Source of the DNA: Hypomyces perniciosus
Taxonomy: Eukaryota; Ascomycota; Sordariomycetes; Hypocreales; Hypocreaceae
DNA length: 64,000 bases
Direction of reading: 5' to 3'
Assembly (NCBI GenBank): GCA_008477525.1
Contig: SPDT01000007.1
Location: 5,208,001 to 5,272,000 of the forward strand
The position numbers were made by a program, and so were the translations under genes. Shown in pieces: positions 43,197 through 54,326 of this stretch. The first letter of the stretch is position 1, and the number at the start of each line of letters is the position of its first letter. The notes beneath the pieces are model-generated. The model was not told the origin of the DNA. It did no database searches and was given only the letters and a program-made list of their open reading frames with translations.

Positions 43197-46100
43197 ATGG
43201 ACATCACCAAGAACACCTTTGGCGACAACACTACGATTCACCAGGGTGATGTTCATCACCACTCACGAAACCAGACGAGCAGTCGCTGCCTAGCAGACTT
43301 GCGATCAACTGATCCCCGCGATGACAAAATTCGCATTGAGCAGACAAATGGTGGTCTTTTGAAAGAGTCGTACGAATGGATCCTCAAGAATGACAATTTC
43401 AAGCGGTGGCGCGAAGATGAACAAAGCCGACTGCTCTGGATCACCGGTGATCCGGGAAAGGGCAAGACCATGATGCTCTGTGGCATTATCGACGAGTTGG
43501 TTCAAACCATAAATCTCAAGGATCCGGAGTCCGAGACACTATTGTCCTACTTCTTCTGTCAGAGCACCGATTCGCGCATTAACAATGCAACAGCCGTGCT
43601 GCGCGGCCTCGTTTACCTCCTCATCGATCAGCAGCGCTCGTTTGTCTCGCATGTGCAGCACAAGTATGATGTCGCTGGTAAAGGACTCTTTGAGGATGCG
43701 AATGCCTGGGCGGCCTTGTCCCAGATATTTGTCAACATTCTACAGGATCCAAGCATAGGGAACGTGGTCTTGATTATTGACGGGTTAGATGAATGTGAGA
43801 GAGACCAATCCAAGCTCTTGAATCTCATTATTCAGCACTCGTCATTACCTCGAGTCAAATGGATCGTCTCCAGTCGGAATGGACTGAACATTGAGCAGAA
43901 ACTCGGTGCTCATAGCTCACAGACACTACTCAGCCTTGAGTCGAAGGAGAATGAAGATTGTGTATCCCAGGCCGTCGATGCATACATTGAACGTCGGGTA
44001 TCACAACAGCACTTGGTCCAGGATGATCAAGCCCTTCAGGATGAGCTCCAGAAGGCGATGCGACAAAAGGTCAACAGAACATTCCTATGGGTCTCCCTTG
44101 TCATGAAAGAACTTGAGCATGTTGAAAGCTGGGAAGCACTGCAGGTCGTTGACGGAATGCCATCGGACTTGAAAGACGTCTACAGTCGCATGATGAAGCA
44201 TATTCAACAGCTGAAGCGAGGAAACCCAGAGTTCTGTATACAATTGCTTTCGACGGCGTGCACGGCATATCGCCCACTTCGCCTCGCCGAACTAGGGTTT
44301 CTCTCTGGTTTACCTGGTGCTATTTCAGAAAAGCCAGGGTATCTCAGAAGGATTGTAACCATGTGTGGCTCATTCCTTACAATTCGCGATGAGAATGTCT
44401 ACTTTATTCATCAGTCAGCGAAGGAATATTTGTCTACAGAAGCACTTAAGACGATATTCCCTAATGGAACTGAAAGAGTTCATCACTCATTATTTTCTAG
44501 ATCGCTGCAGGGCATGTATAAGACCCTAAGACGCGATGTATACGGCTTGGATGCCCCTGGGTTTCCCATCGACAAAGTAATGCAGCCTGACCCTGATCCC
44601 TTAGCTACGACACGCTACTCTTGTGTCTACTGGGCGAACCACCTAAGAGATGGCATTTCAGTCCAGGCTTTGACTCCCATTGACGACCTTGATGATAATG
44701 GTACAGTCTATCAATTTCTCAGCACGAAGTACCTTTACTGGTTGGAGGCTCTTAGTTTGCTGCACAGCATGTCAGACGGTGTACTGGCACTGCACACACT
44801 CCAAGCATTAGTGGTGAGTACCTCCTGTTTTGTCCTACATTGAGACGAAGGCTGAAACCTTTTATAGCTAAAGATAGAAACGAAGGCAAAGAGCCAATTG
44901 ATGGAACTTATACGAGATGCCTGTCGCTTTATTCTTGCATATGCCAGCGTGGTTGAGATAGCTCCCTTGCAAGTTGTGATACACGAAGTACGAGGATGAA
45001 GTGCGCACAGCGTCATTGGTTAGATGCTTCATTATGTAATTACAGGGGTCATGCAACGCGTATATAGCAGGGCCTGTAGGGCACACACTTTTACACAATT
45101 CAAGCCACAATCTTATACTTCAATGCAAGGTGCTCGTAGCTGTATGACACAAGTCTATGCATCAGCACTCCTATTTAGTCCCACTAGTAGCATTGTGAGA
45201 CGTCTGTTTGAGGCAGAGGAGCCAAAATGGATTCTATTAAAGCCCATAATGGATGCTAACTGGAGTGCTTGCCTCCAAACACTCGAGGGCCATGATGATG
45301 TGTTATTCTCTGTTGTCTACTCGAACGACGGTTAGAGACTCGCCACGACTTCAATAGATGCGACCATCAAAATCTGGGATGCAACTACAGGTGCCTGTCT
45401 CCAGACACTCACAGACCATCATCGCACGGCGGAGTCGGTTACCTTCTCGTCAAATGACCAGTGGCTTGTTTCAGCGTCAGATAATGGCACGGTCAATATC
45501 TGGGATGTGATGAGTGGCAGTTGCCTCCGGACACTCAGATACTGCAATTCTTCTGTAAACTCGCCTATATTATCGTCAGATGGCCGGCGAGTCGCCGCAT
45601 ATATATCGCACGACGAAGGCTTCATTATTTGGGACTTGACAACAGACACTCCCTCCAAGCTTCTTCGGATCCCTGCATTCGATACCACATCAGTCGTGTT
45701 TTCCACAGATGGCAAGAAATTTGCCTCGCCTCTACCCAATGGCACCGTTGAGATCTGGGATATAGCTGCAGGTGAATCTGTCCAGAGCTTCCAGAGCAGC
45801 AATGGTGTCCTGATGCCGTGGAGAATTGCCTTCTCGCCGAATGGTCAGCAACTCGCCTCATCCTGGAGAGGCAAAGTCGAGATCTGGAGCATTGCTACAG
45901 GAAACTGCCTCCAAATATTACAGGACCATAGGAGGCAAGTCACGTCGATTGCCTTCTCGTTGGATATACGGCCACCATAGCGAAGTGACGTCAGTTGTCT
46001 TCTCTCCTGGTGGCCAGAAACTCGCCTCCACTTCATGGGAGTGGATAGCCAGAATCTGGGACCTAGAGACAAGTCCTACTTCCCGGATATCTGAGGCCCG

Positions 46101-47088
46101 TTATCAGGTACCCCATGTGATCTTCTCGGAAGATAGCCAGTGGTCTGTCTCAGCATCGCTTGGAAATACTATTGATTTCAGGGATATAGCAGACGGCACC
46201 TCCTGCGAAATGTTCAAGACCCACTATGAAGGCTTTAGCAGCATAACCGCTACCATCTTCTCAGCGAATAATCAGTGGCTCGCTTTCGCTGAAACAGATG
46301 CTAATACTACAATCAAGATTTTGAATAGAGCTACTGGGAATTCCCTTCGGATATTCCATGGATGTGGCAATAGAGTACAGTCGGCTATCTTCTCTCCAGA
46401 CAACCAGCGACTCGCTACTATATCACACTATCACTATTACTACCAAACATTGAGGATCTGGAATACAGCTACGGGAGACTGCCTCCAGACTTTAAGTTAT
46501 TCAGGCCATTCAATGAACTCGGCTTTCTTCTCTCTAGATAACCAGCGAGTTGTTACGGCGTTATCCGGTGGTTCCCTTGAGACCTGGGACGTCGCGAAGG
46601 GCACTCGGCTTCAAACATTCGAGGGACATACATTTACAGTAAGAGTGGCTGCCTTCTCATCAGATAGCCAGCTGCTCGCATCATTTTCAGAACTTGATGA
46701 AACAAGGACTGGGCTTACGGTCAAGATCTGGAATGCTATGACAGGTGCCTGCCTGAAAACGCTCCATGTGGCTACATTGATTAATCGCCTTTCGTTCGAC
46801 CCAATGATCAACTCTCGTCTTTATACTGATCTAGGAGCTATAGACTTGAATTTATCCAGAATGGATATGCCTACCAGGGAGTCTTTACAAAAAGTTGTCC
46901 ACCATGGCTACGGCATAAGCCTCGATGGTATGTGGATCGTGAAGGGTGAGGAGCGTCTGCTTTGACTACCTCAAGATTACCGGTCGGGAGCAACGGCTGT
47001 TTTTAGGTCAAAGATTGCAATCGGTTCTATTAGCCACGAAACAGGGCGTTTGATGGTGATGGAATTCCCAGCTGAGCCGGATGAGTAG
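43197..47088 (+). pseudogene. NACHT-WD40 (NLR-type) receptor, inactivated
   Basis: The N-terminus MDITKNTFGDNTTIHQGDVH is followed by a NACHT NTPase with Walker A GDPGKGKT (84-91) and Walker B VVLIIDGLDECE, then a helical region, then about a dozen divergent WD40 repeats (45260-46800; e.g. LASTSWEWIARIWDLET). A normal intron lies at 44814-44867. Reading is broken by: (1) a 175-bp insertion (44975-45149) flanked by CAAGT duplications, which places stops in frame, whereas the flanks match across it (APLQ.V / V.YASALLFSP); (2) TAG at 45333-45335 where the repeat consensus expects Gln; (3) a deletion near 45965 that removes most of one WD repeat and shifts the frame; (4) TGA at 46963-46965 where the family has Trp. 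Homology continues to TAG at 47086-47088. In fungi such proteins act as non-self receptors that trigger programmed cell death. A truncated NACHT-only product (to the stop at 44998-45000) could still be made. Confidence 0.88.
44975..45149. mobile_element. MITE-like insertion with 5-bp target site duplication
   Basis: 175 bp inside the NACHT-WD40 relic. It is flanked by CAAGT at 44970-44974 and 45150-45154. The termini form imperfect inverted repeats: TGTGATACA at the left versus TGTCATACA read from the right (8 of 9), with TACGAG a few bases further in on both sides. It has no coding capacity. Removing the element and one CAAGT joins the two flanks in the correct frame at a conserved family junction, which independently supports the boundaries. 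Superfamily is not assigned. Confidence 0.72.
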
Positions 47089-47285
47089 ATCCAGCGCAAG
47101 GAAGATGTGATGGGCCTGGCTGGCAGCGGTGACTTATGGCTTCGGCACATGCATTTTTGATCCTACTGCATGATTGATCTTGTTACTTCAATATGCAACT
47201 TGGGTTCATAGTTATAATCTGTGAAGTTGAGCGGCATTGTGTCGCCAATGTTGAAGTAAGGGAACGGTGAATTTCGGTTCAGCAT

Positions 47286-47600
47286 GTGGCCCTCTCAGAT
47301 GATCCATCCTCCCTGATGGCGCAGTATAGATACATCTTGGACGTTTATATGAATGCACACCTGGACGTAATGGATGTTCCTAAGTCCGGAGCTGCCGTAG
47401 CATTGGCCTTGGTGAACAACACAGCCAAAATCTGGAACTACACAGAGTACAGAGTGATATCTCTGGAGCTGATTCGCACGCACAGTTCGATCATGGCCAA
47501 GTCAATCGCCTTATCAAAGGATTTGGAGCTCGGTACCTGTGTCTATCCAAGAAACCGGCCTCTTGGAATGCATGGAAATGGAGGATACTTTAGCTTTTAA
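47286..47600 (+). pseudogene. Possible WD40-repeat remnant
   Basis: A 104-codon frame contains VALALVNNTAKIWNYTEYRV and AKSIALSKDLELGTC, which resemble the D-strand 'xKIWD' end and the 'VAFSPDG' start of WD40 repeats in NACHT-WD40 proteins. There is no ATG in a sensible position relative to these repeats and no continuation. It is probably a degraded fragment of another receptor copy, or a displaced piece of the neighbouring relic. Confidence 0.35.
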
Positions 47601-48573
47601 GCTCACCGAAGTTGGGCAATTGGTGTGTGTGGCTGTGATGAGGCGCAGTCTCGCGGCTCATCCATGAACCGGTGGACCAGAGCAGTCACGCGCCAAGCAG
47701 GGTGGCTCATCGGAGCTTACTGCCGGCCAAAGCCCTTAAAGAGAAGAGTCTCATTCTCGGCATGAACTTTGCCCGAAGCTACCGAATAGATTTTGCATGC
47801 GATCACTGTTGCATCACGTCAGGCGCTCTGTCAGGCTTTCTCCCATCTGGGGTTTTGCCGGATTAAGCTTGCTCTTCTTGCGTCATGCAGACATAAGCTA
47901 TGCACTAGGTATTACCAAATAATAGGGTCCCCTGCTAGCTTGAATCCTGACACACTGACTGTGATCAGCCCAACTCAAGCAATCAGGCCCGAGTTTCTCC
48001 GTCAGATGACATTTCATGATGTCGTAGGAGTATTCGCCTCCGTCAATCATGAAGGAATCGAACCTTGGGGGCACTGCCTTTTTACAGTCGAACACTAAAA
48101 ACGCGCATTCAATGTCCTTTATGGCGATAGGAGTACGCGGCACACGAGGGGAGGGAGCCCGCCAAGACCAAGAAATGACCAAGAACCTTGAAAGAAAAAA
48201 AATCTTGTGGCTGATCTTCCATTTTAGTAGGTACTACTATTATTTCATATGTATTATTAATAAACAAGACGCCAATTCTGATTGAGATCTTGTGGCACGT
48301 TTTCATCTTGGAAACTCCAAAAACTGCGCCTGCAAACGCCACTGCTGCTGTACGCTGTACTACTACTAATTAAGACATACAGAGCGCATACATCTACCTC
48401 CATCGCCCTGCAGCAATCTCCAATTTTAGATCCTTTTCATGCAATCATCCCTTCCGCCTTAACATTTACCATCTTGACAACCTGATTGCTCTCTTCCTTT
48501 TGCTTTCTAGTTTCCTTGGCATTCGCGATTCCGCTTTGTACTCATACATCGTCCTTTTCGATCGTCTTGCGCC
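47601..48573. other. Intergenic, no supported gene
   Basis: AT-rich spacer between the receptor relic and the GPI-protein gene. The last 200 bases are C/T-rich promoter or leader (ATTTACCATCTTGACAACC). Confidence 0.5.
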
Positions 48574-49511
48574 ATGAGACTCGACTTTACTTTCCTCGCT
48601 TTTACCCTCCTCACCACAGCGGCGGCCAACGCTATTGATGGCCCTCGACGCGTCGTGAGGGTAGATTCTGCCGTCTCTCCGAAAGACCAGGATCTGTTCA
48701 AGCGCAAAGGCGGCGGCGGCGGCGGTGGGAGAGGAGGCGGAGGAGGTGGAGGGGGCAGCTCAAGTGGTGGTGGAAGCAGTGGTGGTGGAAAGGGTGGTGG
48801 CAGCAGTGGCGGTTCCGGTGGTTCGAGTGGTACAGGCGGAGGACCGTAAGTGCTCTCTCTCTCTACAGTGTTGGTCACTATTATCAGCTGCTGACTTGAG
48901 TCCCCAGAGGTAATCGATCGCCCCAATCCAACGGCGGCGGCACGTCTGCGGGAGGCAGCGGCCCTCGACCCGCATACGGCGGCGGCAGATATTACGGCGG
49001 AGGCTCCACGACGCCCTATCGCTCCGGCGGCATAAGTCCCCTCGGCATCGTCCCCTTTGCGCTCGCAGGCACGGCCCTCGCCTTCTGGCCCGGCATCTGG
49101 CTATACCATGCCTATATGTACCCGTACCACAACCCATATCGCTATTACAACGAGTCCAGCAACAGGAATGAGACTCGTAACGTGCTGTGCGGCTGCGAAG
49201 AATACGCAGTTTGCGGTTGTGACGACAACAACAACACTGCATACTATGATAGTCTCATCGGCAACGGCAGCTATGATGCCCTCAACAAGAGCGTTGTCAA
49301 CGTCGCCAAGGTCAACGGTACCGATACCATTCTTATCAACGGAACGCTCCCCAACGGTACGACGGCCGATGGTCCAGATTCCGACGACTCCGACGACTCT
49401 CAGGGCTCTGGCTCACCGAACTCCAAGGCCGCCAGCATGCGAAATCTGGTTGAAACGCTGGGCTATTGGCCAGCCATCGCCACAGTGCTAGTCACCGTCT
49501 TCCTCGCATGA
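48574..49511 (+). CDS. Gly-rich GPI-anchored cell-surface protein, 2 exons
   Basis: Exons 48574-48845 and 48908-49511 give 291 residues. The signal peptide is MRLDFTFLAFTLLTTAAANA. A KR site (about 44-45, FKRKGG) may be a Kex2 cleavage point. Residues 46-140 are almost pure Gly/Ser. A hydrophobic segment LGIVPFALAGTALAFWPGIW is followed by Tyr-rich HAYMYPYHNPYRYY, then a CGCEEYAVCGC cysteine cluster, and several N-glycosylation sites (NET, NNT, NGS, NKS, NGT). The C-terminus has Ser/Asp-rich SDDSDDSQGSGSPNSKAAS followed by a hydrophobic tail ending FLA*, a typical GPI-attachment signal. It resembles an uncharacterised fungal family of Gly-rich wall proteins (DUF7732-like, by memory). Role in the wall is inferred. 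Confidence 0.85.
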
Positions 49512-50530
49512 GCAATTCCAATCTTGCTTGCCTTCTGTTTTCTTTTCTTTTAAATACTTCACGACGTATGTTTTTACTGCTTTACGACAACAGATACCAA
49601 TGGGCAGAGATGGTTTTGGTGCTCTAAAAAACGGCCCTTAGCTGGCATATTCATACACGGCGATATTTGTGCGGGATGTTTATGGCCCACGAGTTTGACG
49701 GCCGGATCTACGACTGAGAGTTGATTCTCGCGGTTGGTTTCCCGGGCACAGAGCTTACTTGATAGAGTTGGGATGCTTCAGAAGCGAAAATGGGAAATTG
49801 ATCCTGTGTCTCGATGTTCATCTGCCCAACTGTTCTTGGCTGTATAGAGCATACGGAGAATGCAGTCTGATTTCTTATGGGACGTTCACGACGCTGAGAG
49901 CGGAGCTTCAGAGTAGTTCTCATGGTGAGATGAACATTCATGTACGACCAATTTGGCATTTGTAGGGAACATTGCTTCTCTTCCTAAAGCCAACAATGCT
50001 GCAACTTTGGCATTTAAAGTGTTGAGTCAAAACAGATCCAAGTCTACATACTGTGACTTGTGGGCGAGGGAGCAAGATAGATAGCTTGGCTTTGTGCCAC
50101 TCTTCGCGTCTTGTTTATTATGGCTGAGGTTGGACTGGGTGTGGAACTGGAACGGGCCGATAAGGGATGCGGAGTGATAGTACTAGTCGAATTCAAGCAT
50201 AGAAATGCTATTAAGACAGGAGCTCATTTTGCCGCAGTACTCCGTAGTGTTATAGTAATAGTACCATTATTTTGATTAAAAAAATCAAGGTGTTAAAGAC
50301 CAATAACTACAGTGGTCATCCAACGCGCGGCTTGAGAATAGGGGAGATTGTGAAGTGATGCCAGATCAAAAGAAGCGTCATGCTTAAGTAAAGCCGGCTT
50401 GGCCCGCGTGACATCTCGCCCACTTCAATCATGCTCCCACTCGAACCTCTCACATGAGCTCTAGGTGGCATATTTCCGGAACTCTCATACAATTTTCTCA
50501 ACGAAAAACCATCTCACAAAGGATCACAAA
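49512..50530. other. Intergenic, no supported gene
   Basis: 3' flank of the GPI protein and promoter of the next gene. TACTCCGTA at 50238. Short antisense frames have no coding features. Confidence 0.55.
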
Positions 50531-51670
50531 ATGCCAAACGATATCGATAAGTCTCTTCTAGATCGTCTGCAGGCACTGCGTGGTCCGAGTCCGAATGTGA
50601 CCCCAGAACGAGCAGCGCCCATAAAGTAAATGATGAGCCCATATTTTTTTTCATTCATTAGTAAACAGGAAGCTAAATGAAGGGATTCATCAAGATTTGA
50701 TATCGATGTCATCGAGCGGTCGAAAACACCGACGCGGGAAGATGCACTGGCTGCGCGCCTCAAGTCCTTAAGGGCTCATGATGAGGCATCGCTCTCAGCG
50801 TCAACGAGGGGCTCGCCAAAGGTGGAGAAGGATGCAACACCATCAACATCGACTTCAGCCCAGATTACTGGAACCCCGTCACGATATGAGCCTAAAGCAA
50901 TACGCGATAGCAGCGATGATGTGGATTTCATGTTCCAGACAGACGACCAGACATTGGAAGAGTTGCTCGGGGGCGAAGGCGAAAACCTGGTGGACGAGCC
51001 AAGCGATGAACAGGTCAAGGCGCTTTTAGAAGAGCTCTCCAAGTCTGTTCCTCAAGATGCCGCAACTGGGGAGAAACGGCATGACGAGGACGATGACAAG
51101 GAGGGAGATTCGGATGCCTCAGATGGCGAGCACATGCAACGAGAAGTGGACGATGTGATTGCCAGGTTCCGCGACGAGGTGGAACTAGATGCTACACTTG
51201 GACATGGCGACCAACCCGAGAATCAACAGGAAAACCAGCCCCCTGACGCAGATCTCGCACTCCCCTCTCTGCCCTCCAACCTCGACGACCTCCCATCCAC
51301 ATCCCCACCACAGCGGGCCACCAGCGCCGACATCGACGACATCACCGCACGCATGGCCGCCCTCCGCGCCCCTAATGATTCTTTCGACCTCCCCTCCGTA
51401 CCTAATTCCAAGCCCTCCGCCGGTAAGCCTATCAGCCGCCTTACCTCCAAGACGGACTACACGGACGAGGACATGGACGGCTGGTGCACCGTCTGTCTCG
51501 AGGACGCCACGCTACAATGTCCCGGCTGCGATGACGACGTCTACTGTGCCCGCTGCTGGAGGGAGATGCACATCGGTCCATCTGCAGGCTTCGACGAGCG
51601 AAGTCACAAAGCGGTGCAGTTCACCAAGGCTAAGAAGAAGGAGAAGCGAAAGGTTGCACTTGGCGCATGA
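50531..51670 (+). CDS. ANCHR-like protein with MIM1 motifs and zinc-binding C-terminus, 2 exons
   Basis: Exons 50531-50625 and 50695-51670 give 356 residues. MIM1-type helices (acidic, LxxRLxxLR) occur three times: DKSLLDRLQALRG (6-18), EDALAARLKSLR (48-59, after intron phase closure) and DDITARMAALR (246-256). Between them lie acidic, disordered regions. Near the C-terminus, WCTVCLEDATLQCPGCDDDVYCARCWREMH (shown by positions 295-324) has a B-box-like Cys/His pattern, followed by a Lys-rich tail. In animals, ANCHR (ZFYVE19) has the same arrangement of MIM1 motifs and a CxxC-rich C-terminal module; it binds VPS4 to delay abscission. By analogy this protein should bind the Vps4 MIT domain and modulate ESCRT-III disassembly. 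It lacks a FYVE finger at the N-terminus, unlike vertebrate ANCHR. Confidence 0.82.
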
Positions 51671-51955
51671 CGATGGATGAACATGAACTTTCCTTGTTAT
51701 TCCCCTTTAGCCAGTCCTAAAAATGCCCTTAAACCAACATTACCATAAACCATAAACATGTCCTTGCGTTGTTTTTCGTACAAGATACCCACAATATAGA
51801 AATACACTCGCTGCCAAACTCCCTTGTACAAACCTGCAATGCTTTAAACTGAATGACTTTTCGTGCCCAGGAACAATCTGCCTGCCATCCCACATTATGC
51901 CAACCCATCCGTTACCCTTATCCCTACCTTATGAATGATGAGAAATGAATTTCGA

Positions 51956-53749
51956 CTAAGCATCTTGCCGGGAGGTTGACCCTCTGCCTGCCTGGCCGTT
52001 GTTCCGCTGGCTACTACTGACCTTCCCTCTGACGTCCTGCCATGTTGCGCCAAAGCGGCGTCCTGTCGAGGCCAACAGGCTTTCCTCCTCATCTGCCTCG
52101 GCGATTTCATCTAACTCAGCCATATTCACTCTCGGTGCCCGCACCAGTGCCGTTACAAACACAATGAGGAAAACGGCCATGAATACAAACTGTGCCCAAA
52201 AGTTGATGATGCCAAACAGCGGCCATGTAATCGTAATGCGATTCAGGAAGGTGGACACCATAGATGGCGTACACACATCCTTGGCGTGCTTATATGTCAG
52301 GGTATCAGAGCATGGGCGAATGAGATCAGGGCGACCTCTACAGTCGGGTTGAGCTCCTGGGAACTCGGGCTCATTGGTGCAGAATGTCTGCGTTCCGTAG
52401 AATGCGTACTGAGGGACCACAAACATGGCGACAGCGTAGTTAATGGCTAGGGTGATCAGGACCAACATGACGGTGGCAATGAGAAGGGCTTGCGGAGCAG
52501 TTCGGCCTCTGCGAATCTGGAAGATACGGATCCAGAGGAATCGGATACCGACGGCGGCAATTCCAGATATGGAGCTGCTGAAGAGGAAAAGGATCAGAAG
52601 CGCCATCAAGATGTAGTCGACAGGGAACACCTTGGCGGCCTTGACGAAGATCCAGTTCATCGGCTGAAAGATGTGGACCTGGCCGAGAATGTATCCGCAG
52701 CGTTGCTTACAGATCGAGTTCTTCGCCTTATCGATGCCAGTGATGAGCATGGATACCCAAATGAAGACAGAGAAGACCAGTAGCAAGATTCCACCAAGCA
52801 TCTTGATCGGCCTGAAAAGAGCGCAGAGCTTGAGCCATGCCTGATACACTCGACTCTCTCCTTCGCCCTGGGCCTCGGCAGCAAGGCGCTCACGCCTCAC
52901 TAGAGTCTGCTCTTCCCTCACGAGTGCATCTAGTTCTCGCCTGTCTTTTCTAGACATGCCTTCCCCGCGACCGGTATTGCGCAGCTCGAGCTGGCGCTGG
53001 CGTTCTCGGTTTTGCTCCAGCTGAGAGGCAGTCGTCGCAGAGAGTTGTGGGGCCGAGATAGATGGAGCAGATTTGATGAGGGAGACGGGCATAAGGGCCA
53101 GACCAGCGCCTGTGTAAAGAACGTACAGGATAGTACCGAGGGCCACTAGCAAGCCCAGAGCGAATGTGAGAGCCTTCTCTCCATGGTTCTGCGAAAGCAG
53201 TGATTTATAGTAGTCAAGGTCCCAGTGTCCCTTAGCATCGCCTGCAGCAGGTACAAAGAAGCCTAATAGGAACAGGATGACAACAAGGGCTACGAAGAAG
53301 AGTGTATACTTGGCCGCAGCCCAAAACCTACTCTTCCATGTGCGTCCCTCCTCTTCGAAAGCGACTTCATCATACTCCTCGTACCAGAAGTAGGCAAAGG
53401 GGATAACGAGGAGACATAATACAGCGTCAAGACTGTAGAGAGTATAGTAGACGATTTTGAGAGTAAGGAGGATATGGGCAACTCGTTCGGGTGTGGCCCA
53501 ATCTTTCTTGGCTCCGCGACTCGAGGAGCCTGTGGATGAGACGAGGGCAATGTCGACAGGGAGGAGCAGGACGGTCGCGAGGAGGGAAGCCAAGCTGATT
53601 ATGGCTACGACACTGACGATGGCGGAGCGTTCGAGAGGCGTTTGCCATGTGAAAGTGGTGATGATGGCGACGATGAGGCAAAGGGCGACTGCAACAGCAT
53701 ACGCAACCCAGATCAAACTAGCCTGAACGAGGCCTGCGTCAGCACCCAT
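51956..53749 (-). CDS. Probable lysosomal/vacuolar cobalamin transporter (LMBD1 family)
   Basis: Intronless, 597 residues, with about nine hydrophobic helices of the LMBR1-like fold. Family landmarks are TWQTPLERS after the first helix, [15 protein letters not shown] in helix 3, [31 protein letters not shown] (split here over about 100-130), an [11 protein letters not shown] helix, [16 protein letters not shown], and [12 protein letters not shown] in a lumenal loop. A cytosolic coiled coil (about 245-305; [30 protein letters not shown]) sits between helices 5 and 6. The human homologue exports cobalamin from lysosomes, but most fungi neither make nor need B12, so the native substrate in this organism is uncertain. 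Convergent with the ANCHR-like gene and divergent from CFT1. Confidence 0.9.
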   Translation of the reverse strand: MGADAGLVQASLIWVAYAVAVALCLIVAIITTFTWQTPLERSAIVSVVAIISLASLLATVLLLPVDIALVSSTGSSSRGAKKDWATPERVAHILLTLKIVYYTLYSLDAVLCLLVIPFAYFWYEEYDEVAFEEEGRTWKSRFWAAAKYTLFFVALVVILFLLGFFVPAAGDAKGHWDLDYYKSLLSQNHGEKALTFALGLLVALGTILYVLYTGAGLALMPVSLIKSAPSISAPQLSATTASQLEQNRERQRQLELRNTGRGEGMSRKDRRELDALVREEQTLVRRERLAAEAQGEGESRVYQAWLKLCALFRPIKMLGGILLLVFSVFIWVSMLITGIDKAKNSICKQRCGYILGQVHIFQPMNWIFVKAAKVFPVDYILMALLILFLFSSSISGIAAVGIRFLWIRIFQIRRGRTAPQALLIATVMLVLITLAINYAVAMFVVPQYAFYGTQTFCTNEPEFPGAQPDCRGRPDLIRPCSDTLTYKHAKDVCTPSMVSTFLNRITITWPLFGIINFWAQFVFMAVFLIVFVTALVRAPRVNMAELDEIAEADEEESLLASTGRRFGATWQDVRGKVSSSQRNNGQAGRGSTSRQDA

Positions 53750-54326
53750 GTTGGGCTATGGTTGACGGTGGATATTATCACTAGCAGAGCTATGGGATGG
53801 ATATTCTTGGCAAAGGAAGCATCTGTGATGATAAATGTTTCTGTTGGCGAAGGTGGTTGTTGTCTGCTGGGCGCGGTTAGGTGTTGACGGGAATGCAAGT
53901 GTTTCGTGCTGGACCGTGACGCAATAGCGGCATCACTGATAGCTGCGATAGCCACTTCCCTGTTTTGGAGCTCGTTTCAGAGTCCAACGTCTAGCTCACC
54001 CGCTATAGCCTTAGCCCTATGGCGCTACTTCGTTACAATAGTGCCCTATGCCTTCTTGGGCTATGCGGCTCAGGGTCTCAGCTTAGAGAGCACAGCAGAG
54101 CTTGGGCCTTGTGATAGTGGGCCCCCTAGCGAGTTACAGGGTGCGAAGCTGTCGCCTGGGAACGGCGCGGCAGCGCGTTGATCCGCTATTGAGGGACGCC
54201 AGTCCAATGCCGACCTGAGCTCCCCAAAAACACCCACCTCATAGAAATTGTTTTGCGACAGACTGTTCTAGGAGCCACAAAGCTCAATCGGACTTGCGAG
54301 ACAGTGGAAGAAATGCTCTTGCAGCG
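53750..54326. promoter_or_regulatory. Divergent promoter region of LMBD1 and CFT1
   Basis: 577 bp separate the two start codons, so both genes must share it. I see no clear TATA box. No coding frame is supported. Confidence 0.5.

Noticed and set aside
44970..45154. Treating the 44.97-45.15 kb interruption as an intron
   Set aside because: No GT donor and AG acceptor with matching phase rejoin the conserved flanks, whereas a 5-bp duplication plus inverted ends explain it exactly.
47940..48130. tRNA-like strings on the minus strand (GTTCGACTGTAA and AAGGTTCGATTCCTT)
   Set aside because: They resemble tRNA-Tyr anticodon and T-arm pieces, but no acceptor stem or D arm can be paired around them. 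Probably coincidence, or at most a very degraded copy.
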